A program made the translations under genes and the position numbers. 64,000 nt of DNA, from NCBI GenBank assembly GCA_001566295.1, contig KQ964246.1:62001-126000 (forward strand), read 5' to 3'. The stretch comes from Microdochium bolleyi (taxonomy: Eukaryota > Ascomycota > Sordariomycetes > Xylariales > Microdochiaceae). How positions within the stretch are numbered: the first letter of the stretch is position 1; each line of letters starts with the position of its first letter. Shown here one piece after another: positions 1 to 10,765 of this stretch. Below the pieces are notes generated by a model, which was given only the letters and a program-made list of their open reading frames with translations, made no database searches and had not been told where the DNA came from.

Positions 1-2297
1 GACCAGCGTCGTCGAGAGAGAAGCGGAAGAAGAGAGGTGAGCCAGCTCCCAAGCCTTGATTCCGTTAGTGTATCGGGAAAGCAATAGAGTGGGAAACAAC
101 GATCGGCCGTCGACGGGGCTCGAGAGAAATTCCCGCAACACTTGGCTTTTCGGGGGTCTTGTGCCGTTTATCAAGGAGCGGGAAGCCTCGCAGAGGGAGA
201 AGGAAGCGCACTGGGCAAAGGCAGAGGGATAACTGCCGACATGTCCCGTTTCAACATGGACCCGCGCGTGTGTGGATGTCTGTGTCACCGTGTGCGTTGT
301 GGGCACGGCCACGCCGCAGATATGGGGGTGGCAGGCGACGAGATGACGACAAATATAGCGGCAGCAGACGGGATGCTATGCTTCAGGGGTCGTCTGGACG
401 GGAACCAAGAAAAAGGCCCCGATATAGTGACGATCAGGGTATTAGACCGTGTGTGTAGCGCCGCATCCTCGCCATTTTTGGAAACGTCCATATCTCAAGG
501 CAGCATGCCCATCTTGTCCTGTCCCGCTCTGGATGGTCACTGGGCATTCATCTCCTGTGCCTAGTGGCCGGCAGCGTCGAGGACCGAGACACGCCTGCTG
601 CCTCAGGGGAGCCGCAGATCCAACAAAGCTGAGAATCTTGGCTGGTTTCTCCTTGTCACGCCGGCGGCCAGGAAGAAGAATGGTATTGTACGCAGCCCGT
701 GGGAAGGTGACAATCTGCCAAATGACAAGAAATGCTCTCCGGAGCTCGGACGCTGGGCTTCGGCGTGCTGTGCGGCGTGATTGGCCATGGAGGCATTGGC
801 AGTCCCCGCGTGTGCCGGTGTTCCATCTTGGTAGTCGGCCTGCGGCTCCCGGCCAAGAGCCAAGGGCTTGGGACGAGTGCCGGAGCCGAGCACGCGGTGG
901 TGGATCGCCGGGTGCAGGGGGAATGCCGCCGCCCTGCCAAGGCTTGGGGAGGTCCACTTGGGACCTGGGCATGTCTGGTGTCTCCGTGTTATCTGGAGAG
1001 GCCCTATCGAATACAAAGTGAAGCGAGGTCGCGATAAGTGGTCGTACATAGCCACACGTGGCCCTGTTTTATGATGACAAGTCGTGGCAAGTCATGCGCT
1101 TGTGTGGGGGCTGGTCGTGGGTCATTACCTGCCAATACTCGGCGATAATCATCAGGCTGTGAAGGTCACGAGGGGAGCTAGTCCTCGGCCAAAGTCATAC
1201 AAGTTCTCTAATGGAGATACTTCAACTGCAGTCAGCCAAGGCTAGCTTTGGTACTTGCTTCGTCACGAAGACGACCAGCCCTTCGGCATTCTACTCACAA
1301 GATATTGATCAGCAGCAGCATTGACATGAGTCTCTCTCCTGCCAAGTCACCCGCCTGCTTCTCCTGACCTGCTCCTCCTTGGCGACAGAGCTCACAGGGA
1401 AGCATTCGAACAGTGACGCAGCCGCGCTCGGGAAACCGGCAAGCCTGCCACCACGCCGAGGCCGGCGCCAATGTTGGCCAACCCGCCGCCAAGTTGTCGC
1501 CGATATGTTACAAACATGGACCGCATATATGAGAAGCAACGCGTTTTATCTGACGCGCTGCTCTCGCCAAGAGTGATCGCAGTGGAAATTGAGCCGCCGG
1601 CGGCTCTCGTGGTCAGCGCGGCGCATGTGCGTGAGCCCCTGACCAGCATGATGAAGAGCTTCAGAGTACAATGTGCGGTAGTGCGTCAAGACACCAAGGA
1701 TACTCAAGCACACACAAGCTCCCGGCTTGTACATTGGCGTGCATATCAGCTTCGGAAACGCCTTCAAATGCTTCGTGAGCGGAGGTAGGACTGGCAGATG
1801 ACCTGGTTCGCTGACAGTCTACTTCCGTGTTGTAATGCAAGAGAGACATTGGTCATCCCGACTTTGCCCGCTTGTCCTTGTCCTCGCCTGCCCACGCTCG
1901 CAGTCACTCCAGGCAGGCAGGTATCAAACGGATAGCCGATAGCCAAGAATTCCAGCCGCAGACCTGGCATGGGGGTCGTCTTGTCGGACTATGCTGAACC
2001 CGCAGGCCGTTTCAATCAAGGAAAGAACTGGGTATCACATCTTATTCCTCCAAGATTGCCGTGAAGTTCGTCAAGGGCTTCCGCGGCGACTGAAACAAGG
2101 CCGTATTGGCACTCTTGTGCTTCTTTTTTGGCATGCCAAGCTTGCGTGCGCAAGAACGTCTGCCAGTGACTGCGGCTTCTTCGATTGCAAGCCTTGGACT
2201 GGCTGCCAAGGACACAGATCTCCACAGCGCAGTGCCAGCTTAGATCTTCCACATCTCTACTTACTACGAACCATCTAGCCTATCTTCTCTTCCAACA
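1..2297. other. No gene recognised
   Basis: Several open frames overlap here on both strands, but none shows a family motif, a signal peptide or a spliceable exon set. The high GC content makes long chance frames common. I see no RNA gene or repeat. The sequence may include the 3' flank of a gene outside the window. Confidence 0.5.
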
Positions 2298-3487
2298 TCA
2301 CAACTTCGGGCCACCGCCCACCGCCACCCTCTCCTGCGCCCTCGGCTGCACCAGCGTCCACGAGTATTCAGCCATCGGCACGAAGCTGTCCGCATACCGC
2401 TTGGCCTCCTCGCTGCTCGCCTGCCGACGCGCCGCCCGTGCCGCGATCCCCTGACATATGACGGCGCCGCGCATCATCGAGAACGCCATGGCCCAGTGCA
2501 TGTCGGGCCGCGGGTCCCACGTGCCGACGACGCCCGCATACTGCGCGAGCGCCTCGTCGACCGCCGGCAGGCCCTGTGTCGCGCCGGCCCGGAACGCGCG
2601 GTTCTGCATGGTCCACTGCACGTCCGCGTCGGCGGTATAGTACACGCCCAGCAGCGCGCACAGATCCGACAGCGGGTGCCCGATCGTGCTCATCTCCCAG
2701 TCCAGCACGCCGATGACCCGCGGCTCCGTCCTGTGGAAGACGAGGTTGTCGATCTTGAAGTCGCCGTGCACGATGGCCGCCCGGTCCTGCGGCTGCTCCT
2801 GCGCAAAGTACGCCAGGAGTTCCGGGAAGTGCGGGATGCTGCCCACGGGTGTCCCCGTGTCCACGTCGACGACGCCCTCCTGGGACGCGGCGGTGCGCTG
2901 CCAGGTCTTGAGCTGGCGGTTGTAGAACCCGCTGCTCTTGCCAAACGTGTCGAGGCCCAGGGCGCGGTGGTCGAGGCGGTGCAGCTTGGCAAGGGTTTCG
3001 ACGGCGGACTGCCACATGAGGCGTCTTTCCTTGGCCGAGTATGCTGTTGGGATCGCCCACTGTGTGTCAGTTCCGTTGATCCTGCACCAGAGGCACAAGC
3101 GGGCTATAGGTGAGACATACCCAGCATCGCCGCATCCTCAATGATCCTCCCGTCGAGGAACTCCATGACATAGAACGCCGTGCCGATCACCTCTGCATCC
3201 TCGCAAAGGCAGTACACCCTCGGCACGGGGACGTCCGTGGGCGCGAGGGCCGCGAGGATGCGGTACTCGCGCTCGACCTGGTGCGCCGACGCCGAGAGCA
3301 GTTTCCCAGGCGGCTTCTTGCGCATGACGTACTTGGTCCCGTCGCCCGCGATGAGCTGGTATGTCGGGTTCGACTGCCCAAAGCCGAATTGCTTGACCTC
3401 GAGCGGGGCTGTGAAGCCGGGGACGTGCCCGACGAGGTACCGCTCGAGAGCGGCCGTGTCGATCGGCTGGCGCACCCGGCCTGCCAT
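2298..3487 (-). CDS. ACAD10/11-like phosphotransferase-fold protein (APH family)
   Basis: Two exons (3121-3487 and 2298-3043) joined across a 77-bp intron with a GTATGT donor, CTGAC branch site and AACAG acceptor give 370 residues. The N-terminus has the [12 protein letters not shown] nucleotide-loop motif followed by the VMRKKPPG lysine segment. The second exon carries the catalytic loop [12 protein letters not shown] and the metal-binding [16 protein letters not shown]. These are the Brenner-type and DxE/DFG-like motifs of the aminoglycoside phosphotransferase fold. The closest family is the kinase-like domain of acyl-CoA dehydrogenases ACAD10/11, here as a free-standing protein without the dehydrogenase domain, as is common in fungi. 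In animals ACAD10/11 phosphorylate 4-hydroxyacyl-CoA for beta-oxidation, so a role in hydroxy-fatty-acid breakdown is a reasonable inference. The C-terminus ends in PKL, a weak peroxisomal PTS1 variant. The start is the first Met before the conserved RQPID segment. Confidence 0.88.
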
Positions 3488-4124
3488 AGCGACTGTGTTG
3501 CTGGATAAAGATGCTCTGCAACGGCTCCCTTTCTCTGACGTATCAATAGATGCAACCGCCGGGTGTTGAGACTCTTTGGTGAGAAGGGTTAAATGGGGTG
3601 ACTTGCCTGTCGTGCGGAGAAAGGCCGAGGCAAAACCACAAGCTGACCCCCATGCAGATCGCCCGTTTCCCCATGGGGTTGCGCCACACAAGCTCTGACG
3701 AGTGCGGAGTCTGTCATCTCCCCGGCTCGGGCAGCTGTCAATACTCGCATTTCGTTCCTCGTTGAGTCGTGGAGGTACTAAGAGCTCAGGAGAACTCATT
3801 GGTGAGTGACCAGCTCGTCAAGCGGTGAGCGGTATTCTTCAATACTCAAGAGCGCCAAGGAAGATGACTTTTGGTTTATCAGCAGCAAACTTCTTCTTCT
3901 CATTCCAATCCTAAACTAGTCTTCCAGCTATATCCTAGCATTCCCAACTCCGAAATCTTTTCCTATGACTCGCATATTGACCCCTTCATTATCGCCCAAG
4001 TGTCAGCGGCCCGGCAGTGGCTAGCACCGCAGCAGACCGAGACCAATCATTACACCTATTGTATCGTAGCCCACCCTGAGAGGGGTCGCTCCAAGCCAAA
4101 ACCATGTGACTGTGCGGTCCTCGC
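3488..4124. other. Intergenic: promoter side of the phosphotransferase gene, 3' side of the Egh16-like gene
   Basis: This 637-bp gap lies upstream of the minus-strand phosphotransferase and downstream of the next minus-strand gene. An in-frame Met at 3799 extends the phosphotransferase frame upstream, but that extension has no family similarity and is probably 5' leader. No other feature is seen. Confidence 0.4.
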
Positions 4125-5181
4125 TTACTCGTCATCCTCCTCCTCCTCCTCGAGCTCAAAGGCAGACAGGCGCTCGGGGGCCTTGGCGAAGCGGGCGGCG
4201 TTGGCGTTGCGGAGGCCACCGGTAGCACCGCCACGAGTAGCAGCAGCGGCGCCGTTGCCGGTGCCGACGTTGCCAGTGTTGCCAGTCGCGGCACCAGCTC
4301 CAGTACCAGCACCAGCACCAGCACCAGCACCGACACCAGCACCGGCTCCAGTACCGGCTCCAGTACCGGCACCGGCACCGGCACCAGCGCCAGCGCCGGC
4401 TCCAGCGCCATCAGCCATCTGGACGGGGACACAGCCACCGAAGGGACCAGCGCGGGCGGGGTTCTCGCAGCGGACCATGCAGACGTTGGTCTCGCCAGCG
4501 ACGGTGCCAGTGCAGGTCTGTCCAGCGGGGATCTGAGCAACCAGAGGCTGTTTGTGACACAACAATGATTAGTCAAAAGGCTCTCTATAGCTGTTTCTAG
4601 TGGCAGTGGTGTGAAAGACTTACGTGGTCGGTGGTCTGGCCGGCCCGGTTGCGGCCACGGTCGTCACCCTCGACGTTGGTGGTGACGGTGATGGGCTGCC
4701 AGTTGGTGCCGGTGCCGGTGGCGTCGATCATGCACTTGTAAGGGCCGGCGCCGTCGGCGTTGACCTGGTGCAGAGTCATGGTGAGGGAGCCGCCGGGGCT
4801 GACCTGGGGGAGGGTGCCGCCCATGGCAGCCATGACGGCGGCGGTGCCGCTCTCGACGTTGTTGGCGCCGGCACCGATGGTCTCGCCACAGCTGGCAGCC
4901 GAGGCGCCGCGGAAGCGGGTCGAGTCGGTCTGGAAGGGGCGGCGGCCAGTGCCGTCGCGGGGGGTGTCGGCCTTGACTGTTGATGGCGGGAAGACGAGGT
5001 GTCAGTGGTCGAGCTCATGGGTGGTCCCAGTGGGAGGGGAGTGTGAGGGTGAGGTAAACTTACTGGCAATGGCAGAGCCCATGCCACCGAGGTCGCCCTG
5101 GGCCTGGATGATGGCGGCGTGGCCGGCAACAAGCTGGCCAGCAGCGAGGAGGGTGGAGGCGAGGAAGACGTTGGAGATCAT
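4125..5181 (-). CDS. Secreted Egh16-like (DUF3129) protein with Gly-Ala-rich tail
   Basis: Three exons (5064-5181, 4624-4976, 4125-4547) with introns of 87 and 76 bp, both GTAAGT/CAG, give 297 residues. Residues 1-20 form a signal peptide ending in VAG before His21. The mature body has the spaced cysteines and the motifs [28 protein letters not shown], and [13 protein letters not shown] of the Egh16/GAS1-MAS3 family. Members of that family are induced in appressoria of cereal mildew and Magnaporthe, and some affect penetration. After the last cysteine comes a tail of alternating Gly-Ala and Gly-Thr residues, then an acidic end ([11 protein letters not shown]). The tail is unusually regular and comes from a repetitive DNA tract. 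A secreted surface or virulence-associated role is inferred from the family, and no enzyme activity is established. A TATA-like site lies about 230 bp upstream. Confidence 0.88.
4290..4410 (-). repeat. Gly-Ala/Gly-Thr coding repeat
   Basis: An imperfect 6-nt repeat (GGTGCT/GGCGCC-type units on the coding strand, seen as accagc/accggc on the plus strand) encodes alternating Gly-Ala with interspersed Gly-Thr. It forms the low-complexity tail of the Egh16-like protein and is a likely site of copy-number variation. Confidence 0.85.
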
Positions 5182-5410
5182 GTTGAAGGTTGTGGTGGGT
5201 TCGGTATTAAGAATCGAGTGAGATGATTAAGAGAGTCGAAGGAGATGGTGATTCGCAGAATCGGGGGTATTATGTGAGAAGATGAGGAATATGAGACAGC
5301 TGACCAGAGCTGGGAAGAGAGGAGAGGATGATGGAGAAGGAGAAGATGCTGTTGATGATGCTGATGATGAGGAGAGGGATTGAGCAACTTAGGAGGAATC
5401 AGAAGCCTCT

Positions 5411-5418
5411 TTATATCC
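5411..5418 (-). promoter_or_regulatory. TATA-like element of the Egh16-like gene
   Basis: On the minus strand the sequence reads GATATAAAG, about 230 bp before the ATG at 5181. The spacing suits a leader of 150-200 nt. Confidence 0.4.
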
Positions 5419-6170
5419 CGAGGCGGCCCATGGAACTTGGTATGATGGATAGATCGCCCCCGCTAGTCACGATATGCCTTGCCGTCTCCCGCGTGGGCCG
5501 CAGACCGCTGCCGCACTGCGTGTGACTCTCGTGGGGTAAGGTGAGCACTGCCTCGCTCGAGGACCATGCACGCTTCAGTCGTCGAGCCGACAGGGCTGGC
5601 CGTGAAACCGTGGTGTTTCCTCCTGTCCAAACCTCCTGTTTGAAGTTTGGCGAGCGCTGAGTGGCCGCCGGAGCCACGGCAAACGATACGTTTTCCCCAA
5701 GGGGCCGCCAGCGTGGCTCCGTTGCGAGCCTCGTGCCAAAAATGGTGCGAAACGCAGGCGTCCGGCCGAGCCGCACGGCAGAAGGCCGACAGGGACCCTC
5801 TGTGGGAGGGAGGCGGAGTCGCATCCCCAGACGCCATGACGGTAGTAGGCTTCCCAGAGCGGCAATCTCGTCATGGACCACGAGGCTCTGGTGGGCGGGA
5901 CATGCCGGGCGGACAGGCCAGGAAGCCCCTGGCTGCCACTACGGCCTGCAGCTGTGGCAGATGGCGGAGCACGGGAGACACTCGTGCCGTGCTGGCCTGC
6001 CATTCCTGTCGGCGAGCCCCTCTAAAAAAAGCTTGTCTCCGAGATCTGGCAGCGGATTGGCACAGGGATGGCCGTCAGGAGTGGCTCCAAATGGGCCAGT
6101 AGGTGGGAGCGTGGGAGCGTGGGAGGCGGGAGGTGGGAGTCTGGTCGTCCTGAAACGGCTGCCCATCGCG

Positions 6171-6194
6171 AAGGGGCCGAGGGTGCAGCCCAGG
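6171..6194 (+). repeat. 24-nt word, copy 1 (identical copy at 52231-52254)
   Basis: A stretch containing GGGGCCGAGGGTGCAGCCC is identical over 24 nt, in the same orientation, to a site at 52231-52254. The flanks differ at once on both sides. Its role is unknown. Confidence 0.7.
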
Positions 6195-9100
6195 GGTCCG
6201 AGGGGGCCTTCGGGCCCCAAGCTGTCAGTCACACGGGTGACACCTTGGAAGTGGTCCCGCTGGGAAAAGTCCCCTGCCCGGGTGCCCGTGTGGCATGATC
6301 ACGCCGCGTGAGGCTCTGCGCCAGCAACCACGCAGGAGCAGCGGCGGAACAAAACCGATGGCGGCCCCCTGTCCAGCACTCGGAGAAAAGCAGGCCGCAG
6401 GTGCACAGCCACAGCCACCCAGCCAGAGCGATGCCGAGATGCCGCCAGGCCATGACGCTGAAACCAAGCTAGCGCTTCCCCCACGTCGCACATCATCTTC
6501 GACTGATGTTTGGAAACATCCACGATGGCCTCACTTGTGCCGCACGACCCAGCTGCGCCCATGGTCGCCACCAGCACCGGCAGACTGAGAGGGAGGCGGT
6601 CAGCTGCCACAGTCAGTCTCCACCCAGGCGTTGGACACCTTGCTGCAAGTTCCGAAGGGATCACGCAGTCACACGCGCAGCCCACGCTGCAATCCATACG
6701 GTTGTCCGCAACCGATGCAACTAGGAGCCAGCTTCGCTCTACGGAGTACTTAGAGGGTAGCAATTGACAAACATAATTCTGCTTGACTGGACAATGTTCA
6801 TTCATAGAGAAGTTTTGATTGCAGTTTTGCCGGGTTTAATGAAAATTGAGAAAAACTATTCTTCAACAAAAAAGAAATTAAATTAAGTTCAAAAACTAAA
6901 TGATCGTATGTGTTCTTGTTGCTCATGTAGCTAATAACCATAACGCTTGATCAAATCTCAATGCGACTCACGCTCCTTTTTGGGATCGCGGAAGAGATTG
7001 AAGGATAAAGTGGCCGACGTTTGATTATCATGCGATCGGAAGCAGCCTAATTGTGGTCGTCTGATGCTGCTCCACGGAATTCACGCCTAGATTCAGGCTT
7101 CGACATTTGACTCGAGGAAGAAACTCATCATGCTCCGATATAGCTGAACTTGGCCTCCAGTGAACGAGCTGCAAAAGCAAGGGACGGACGCGTCTTCCGC
7201 ATACCGGAATGAAGACCGCGGTCCGGATAGAAAATGGCGGCGGGCTGCATTGAACTAATAGGATGCCCAGGTTGAGAATATTGTCAACTGCATTTTGTCA
7301 AGCACACAATTGAGATGCCAACCTTTTGCCCTCTTAGAAAAATGACGTGTACTGTTCTCTGATCTCAGCCGCGCAGAAGCCGAGTACGGCCAGAGGTTAT
7401 AGTGTCCAGAGCGTGCATTCTACAGGTCCACAGAGGCAGAGACAATGAAGAAAGCGCCAACCGAAGCAGACGATACGAACAAGTCTTGGAGGCCGGAGCA
7501 GATACTTTTCCGTCACGGTGTACATGCACGACTACGAAGTCTTGCAGAATTGCACGCTCAATGTGATAGTATAGTCACGGAAGACTGGAAATGATTTGCC
7601 AGGGCCGAAATCAGTGATGTGGACCTTCCCGCACAGGAGCACTGGCCGGAGACATCGCCACCACCCGATCAAAAACCTGACAAATAGCGGATAACAGGCA
7701 GCTCGCATCGCGCACCGAGCTTGTGGTCCGGGAAAACGCTACTGCCTGTTTCTTGCCCCGATACGCCTACCGTCTGCATCTTTGAGTCAGCCCGTTACGG
7801 CTCGGGACCATCTGGCGCAGCTGATGCCAGCACGGCGGGCATGGCCTTGGCGAGGTATGTCGCAGCTAGGTGATCGTTCAGGCATCTCGCACAAAGCGGT
7901 GCACGGTCGATTAGGTTTCCCAGACACTTGGCCCGGTCGCGCTGCAGTCATCCGGCCACCGCATGAATGCCAGCTGTGTAGCGTAGCTGACGAGGCCGGC
8001 TGCCCCCGCGTTCGACCACGTGGGCAGGAGCAAAGTGACAATCATGATGGCCTTGGACAATCGACATCACAGACACCATCCTGAGCCTGGTCGTCTTTGG
8101 TGAAACGGCAGCAGATATCTCTCGGCGAGCCCCGGTCTAATGATCGCTTCTTGAGTGAAGACCGCCATGCCTGCTCTGCGCTTTTACCCCAAGTCGTCTG
8201 CGCCACCTCTGTCGGACTAGAAAATTTGCATGAAGTTGCCTTGCAAAACAGCGCAATCCTCGGCCACGACGGTCTAACGCCTGGGCCAGAAGCAGACTGG
8301 AGCCGCGACAGAGATCGGATTTCACGGCCAATGCTGCAGCCATGTGGAAGCCCACCGCGGCGGCGCAGCAGCTGTGCAGAAAAGAAGCATACCTATCCTG
8401 GGCCTGACTGCGGCTAAAATTCTCTGCTTTGACAGCACTCCGTATCGCCAGCATAGGTCCGCACGGAGGGTGCAGAGCATGGTGGTGCGCAACAAGGTGC
8501 TTTTGGGTGTCGAACCCATCAACACCCTATGTGTGGTACATGTGCATTCTCTGAAAGTTGACCAGCCGTACGGAGACTTGAGCTCGAGCAAGCAGCCATG
8601 ACTCGCATCGCAAGACCGTCTCCACCCCTGGATCTGTCAGCCGAGGTATACTTGGCGACTTCGAGGCCGGCCGGAATCCCGACGAGCTGGAAGAATTGGC
8701 AAAAGTTTGGCGCGTCTTGGCCCGCCTGGGCTGCTGTGCGTCCTCGCCCCCAAGAAGCACTTTGTCGGCTTCTGCGGAGACGAGGCCCGTGGTGTGCTTG
8801 CCAAGCTCCATGGGACGCTGGAAATCGCAATGGGATTTCGGAGAGCGTGCGCACTCCCCAATCACGAGAAAACCCCAGCACGTGATGACGAGAGCTTCTG
8901 CTTCTCAGCGGCAGGCTCCTGTCTTGGCACCAGACACCTCGCCGGGGTTTGGGCTGCTGCGAGCAGCTCGGTCCGAATATCAGGGTCGCGTGCGAGCTGT
9001 GCGTGCCGTTTATGCGTGCAGCGTGGAGAGGCCACGGTCAGACTTCGAATGACGGACAGTTGAGGCGTCGCGACCTCTGGATGCACACATCTCGTTGCTC

Positions 9101-10607
9101 CATCCACACCGCTCCACGCCGCGGTCCGCCGCACAACACGAGCGGCCCTGTCCGGCTGCGAAAGCCTATCAAGTCGGGTTAGCTGGATGCCAAGCTGGCT
9201 GAATGCCCATCTGCAATCCCACACCAGAACGATGCGGCCCATGAGCTGAGCGTCCAGAGAGGCAAGTTGGCCGGGTGGTAGCGTAGCAATGACAGGGCAC
9301 GGGCTGACACTGTTGGCGGACCCCGGGACAGACCAGCGAGACCTCCCCACCAACACTGACAACGGCGTCGGACTCTTCCCCGGGCTCGCCAGGGTCGAGC
9401 AGAGTCCAGAGGCTGCCATAGTTGGTCATGTCTGTTGGACCCGGGCCAAGACTGAGCACAGTAAGTGTGGTAGTACCAGCACGCAGCATATTAGTGCATC
9501 GGGACAAGTCTGCCTCTGTCAGCGAGCCCTCTCGCTCGCATGACACGATGCTCAATGGCCGCGCTGTGAGCCAAGACGGGTTGGACACCCACTCCAGGCT
9601 TCCTTGCGGCCGCCCAGGACGCCCGCCAAGAGCGAATTTCGGTTTGCGGTCCATAACCCCGCCACCCGGCTCGGCGTGCTGTTTCTTGCACATCTTGGCG
9701 ACTCTTGCACACAAGGGCGACGTTGAGCTTGTTTGTGACCTCGGGCCGGCCACCAGAGACTTGAGCGCAGGCACGGACACGACAGGCTCGTGACTTCACC
9801 CATGCATACAGTCACCCGGCCGAGATGCACAGAATGCGGCTTCGAGGCCACGGCAGTTGCCTGTGGAGAATGCGGAGGTCACACTCGGCTATGATCTGGC
9901 AGTCGTGTGGAATGTTCCGAAACCCATCTACGGGGCCTGTGGCCTCCACCGAGCCATTCTCGAGCACACACTCAAGGCATGATTATCCGGATCTGTCCTC
10001 GAGGAAGGCCGAGGCCCACGGACGACATGGCAGCCAGACTCAGCTGGCCCAGTAGCAAACATGGTCTTTGTGCCACCCCTGCTTCGGGATAAATGCAACA
10101 CGAGCCACCCATTGGCCCGACGGAGTATTCAGGCTAAAGTCGAACAAGCCCGCCTGGGCTCTGACCTTCTGGGGCAGTGGCTGGCACGCCTAGGGAACGC
10201 CTCGGGCGCCTCTGGCCGTTACCATTTGTCACTACCGCACGTGTTTTCGAAATCCCGTCTTGGACTCTTGGAAGTGCCGCCATCAGCAGGGACCAGCAAG
10301 CCACCAACACCCTCCTTCTCCAGATTTTGCTGCCATGCATTCCCCATATTTTAAGGTCTTGGCATCGGCACGCTGGAATCATTGGAGGGTTGCACCGCGC
10401 CCGGCTCGCCCTAGGCTAGGAGCCGGGCGAGGACTAGATGACTGCAAGGCCAAGCCAAAACCCCCCCTGCACGCGCCGCGTGCCCCTGGCATGCCATTTC
10501 TGGTGATCATGCGGGCGCGTTGGGAAGCATTGCCCCAGAAGCCCAGCAGCTCGGGCCCATGACTCTGGGGACGAGGTAGCATCCCTCGCAACGACAGCCA
10601 TGTCAGA

Positions 10608-10615
10608 TATATAAA
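10608..10615 (+). promoter_or_regulatory. TATA box of the sugar transporter gene
   Basis: The sequence TATATAAA sits 158 bp before the ATG at 10766. It is followed by a pyrimidine-rich leader typical of highly expressed fungal genes. Confidence 0.6.
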
Positions 10616-10765
10616 GCGTCAGTCGACCCGGCCCCGTATCCCCGAGGACGTGCAGCGCTCTCCGTGTCTACTCATCCTGCAGTCTGACGGACGACGAGGT
10701 TCTCGCATTGCCGACTCCTCTGTTATAGCACCACTCTCGACAGCAACGACCACGACAGCATCAAG

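Larger units (their letters stand above)
5182..10765. other. Large gene-free interval (about 5.6 kb)
   Basis: Apart from promoter elements at both ends I find no supportable gene. Many overlapping open frames occur in GC-rich stretches but have no motifs and no shared splice logic. A purine-rich array of GTGGGAG-type units lies at 6103-6140. A clearly AT-rich patch runs from about 6760 to 6980. One copy of a 24-nt word repeated near 52.2 kb lies at 6171-6194. The short palindrome-like motif TACGGAGTA occurs at 6740. Confidence 0.5.

Noticed and set aside
9169..9780. Minus-strand open frame of 203 codons
   Set aside because: Low-information composition, no motif and a competing frame on the other strand.
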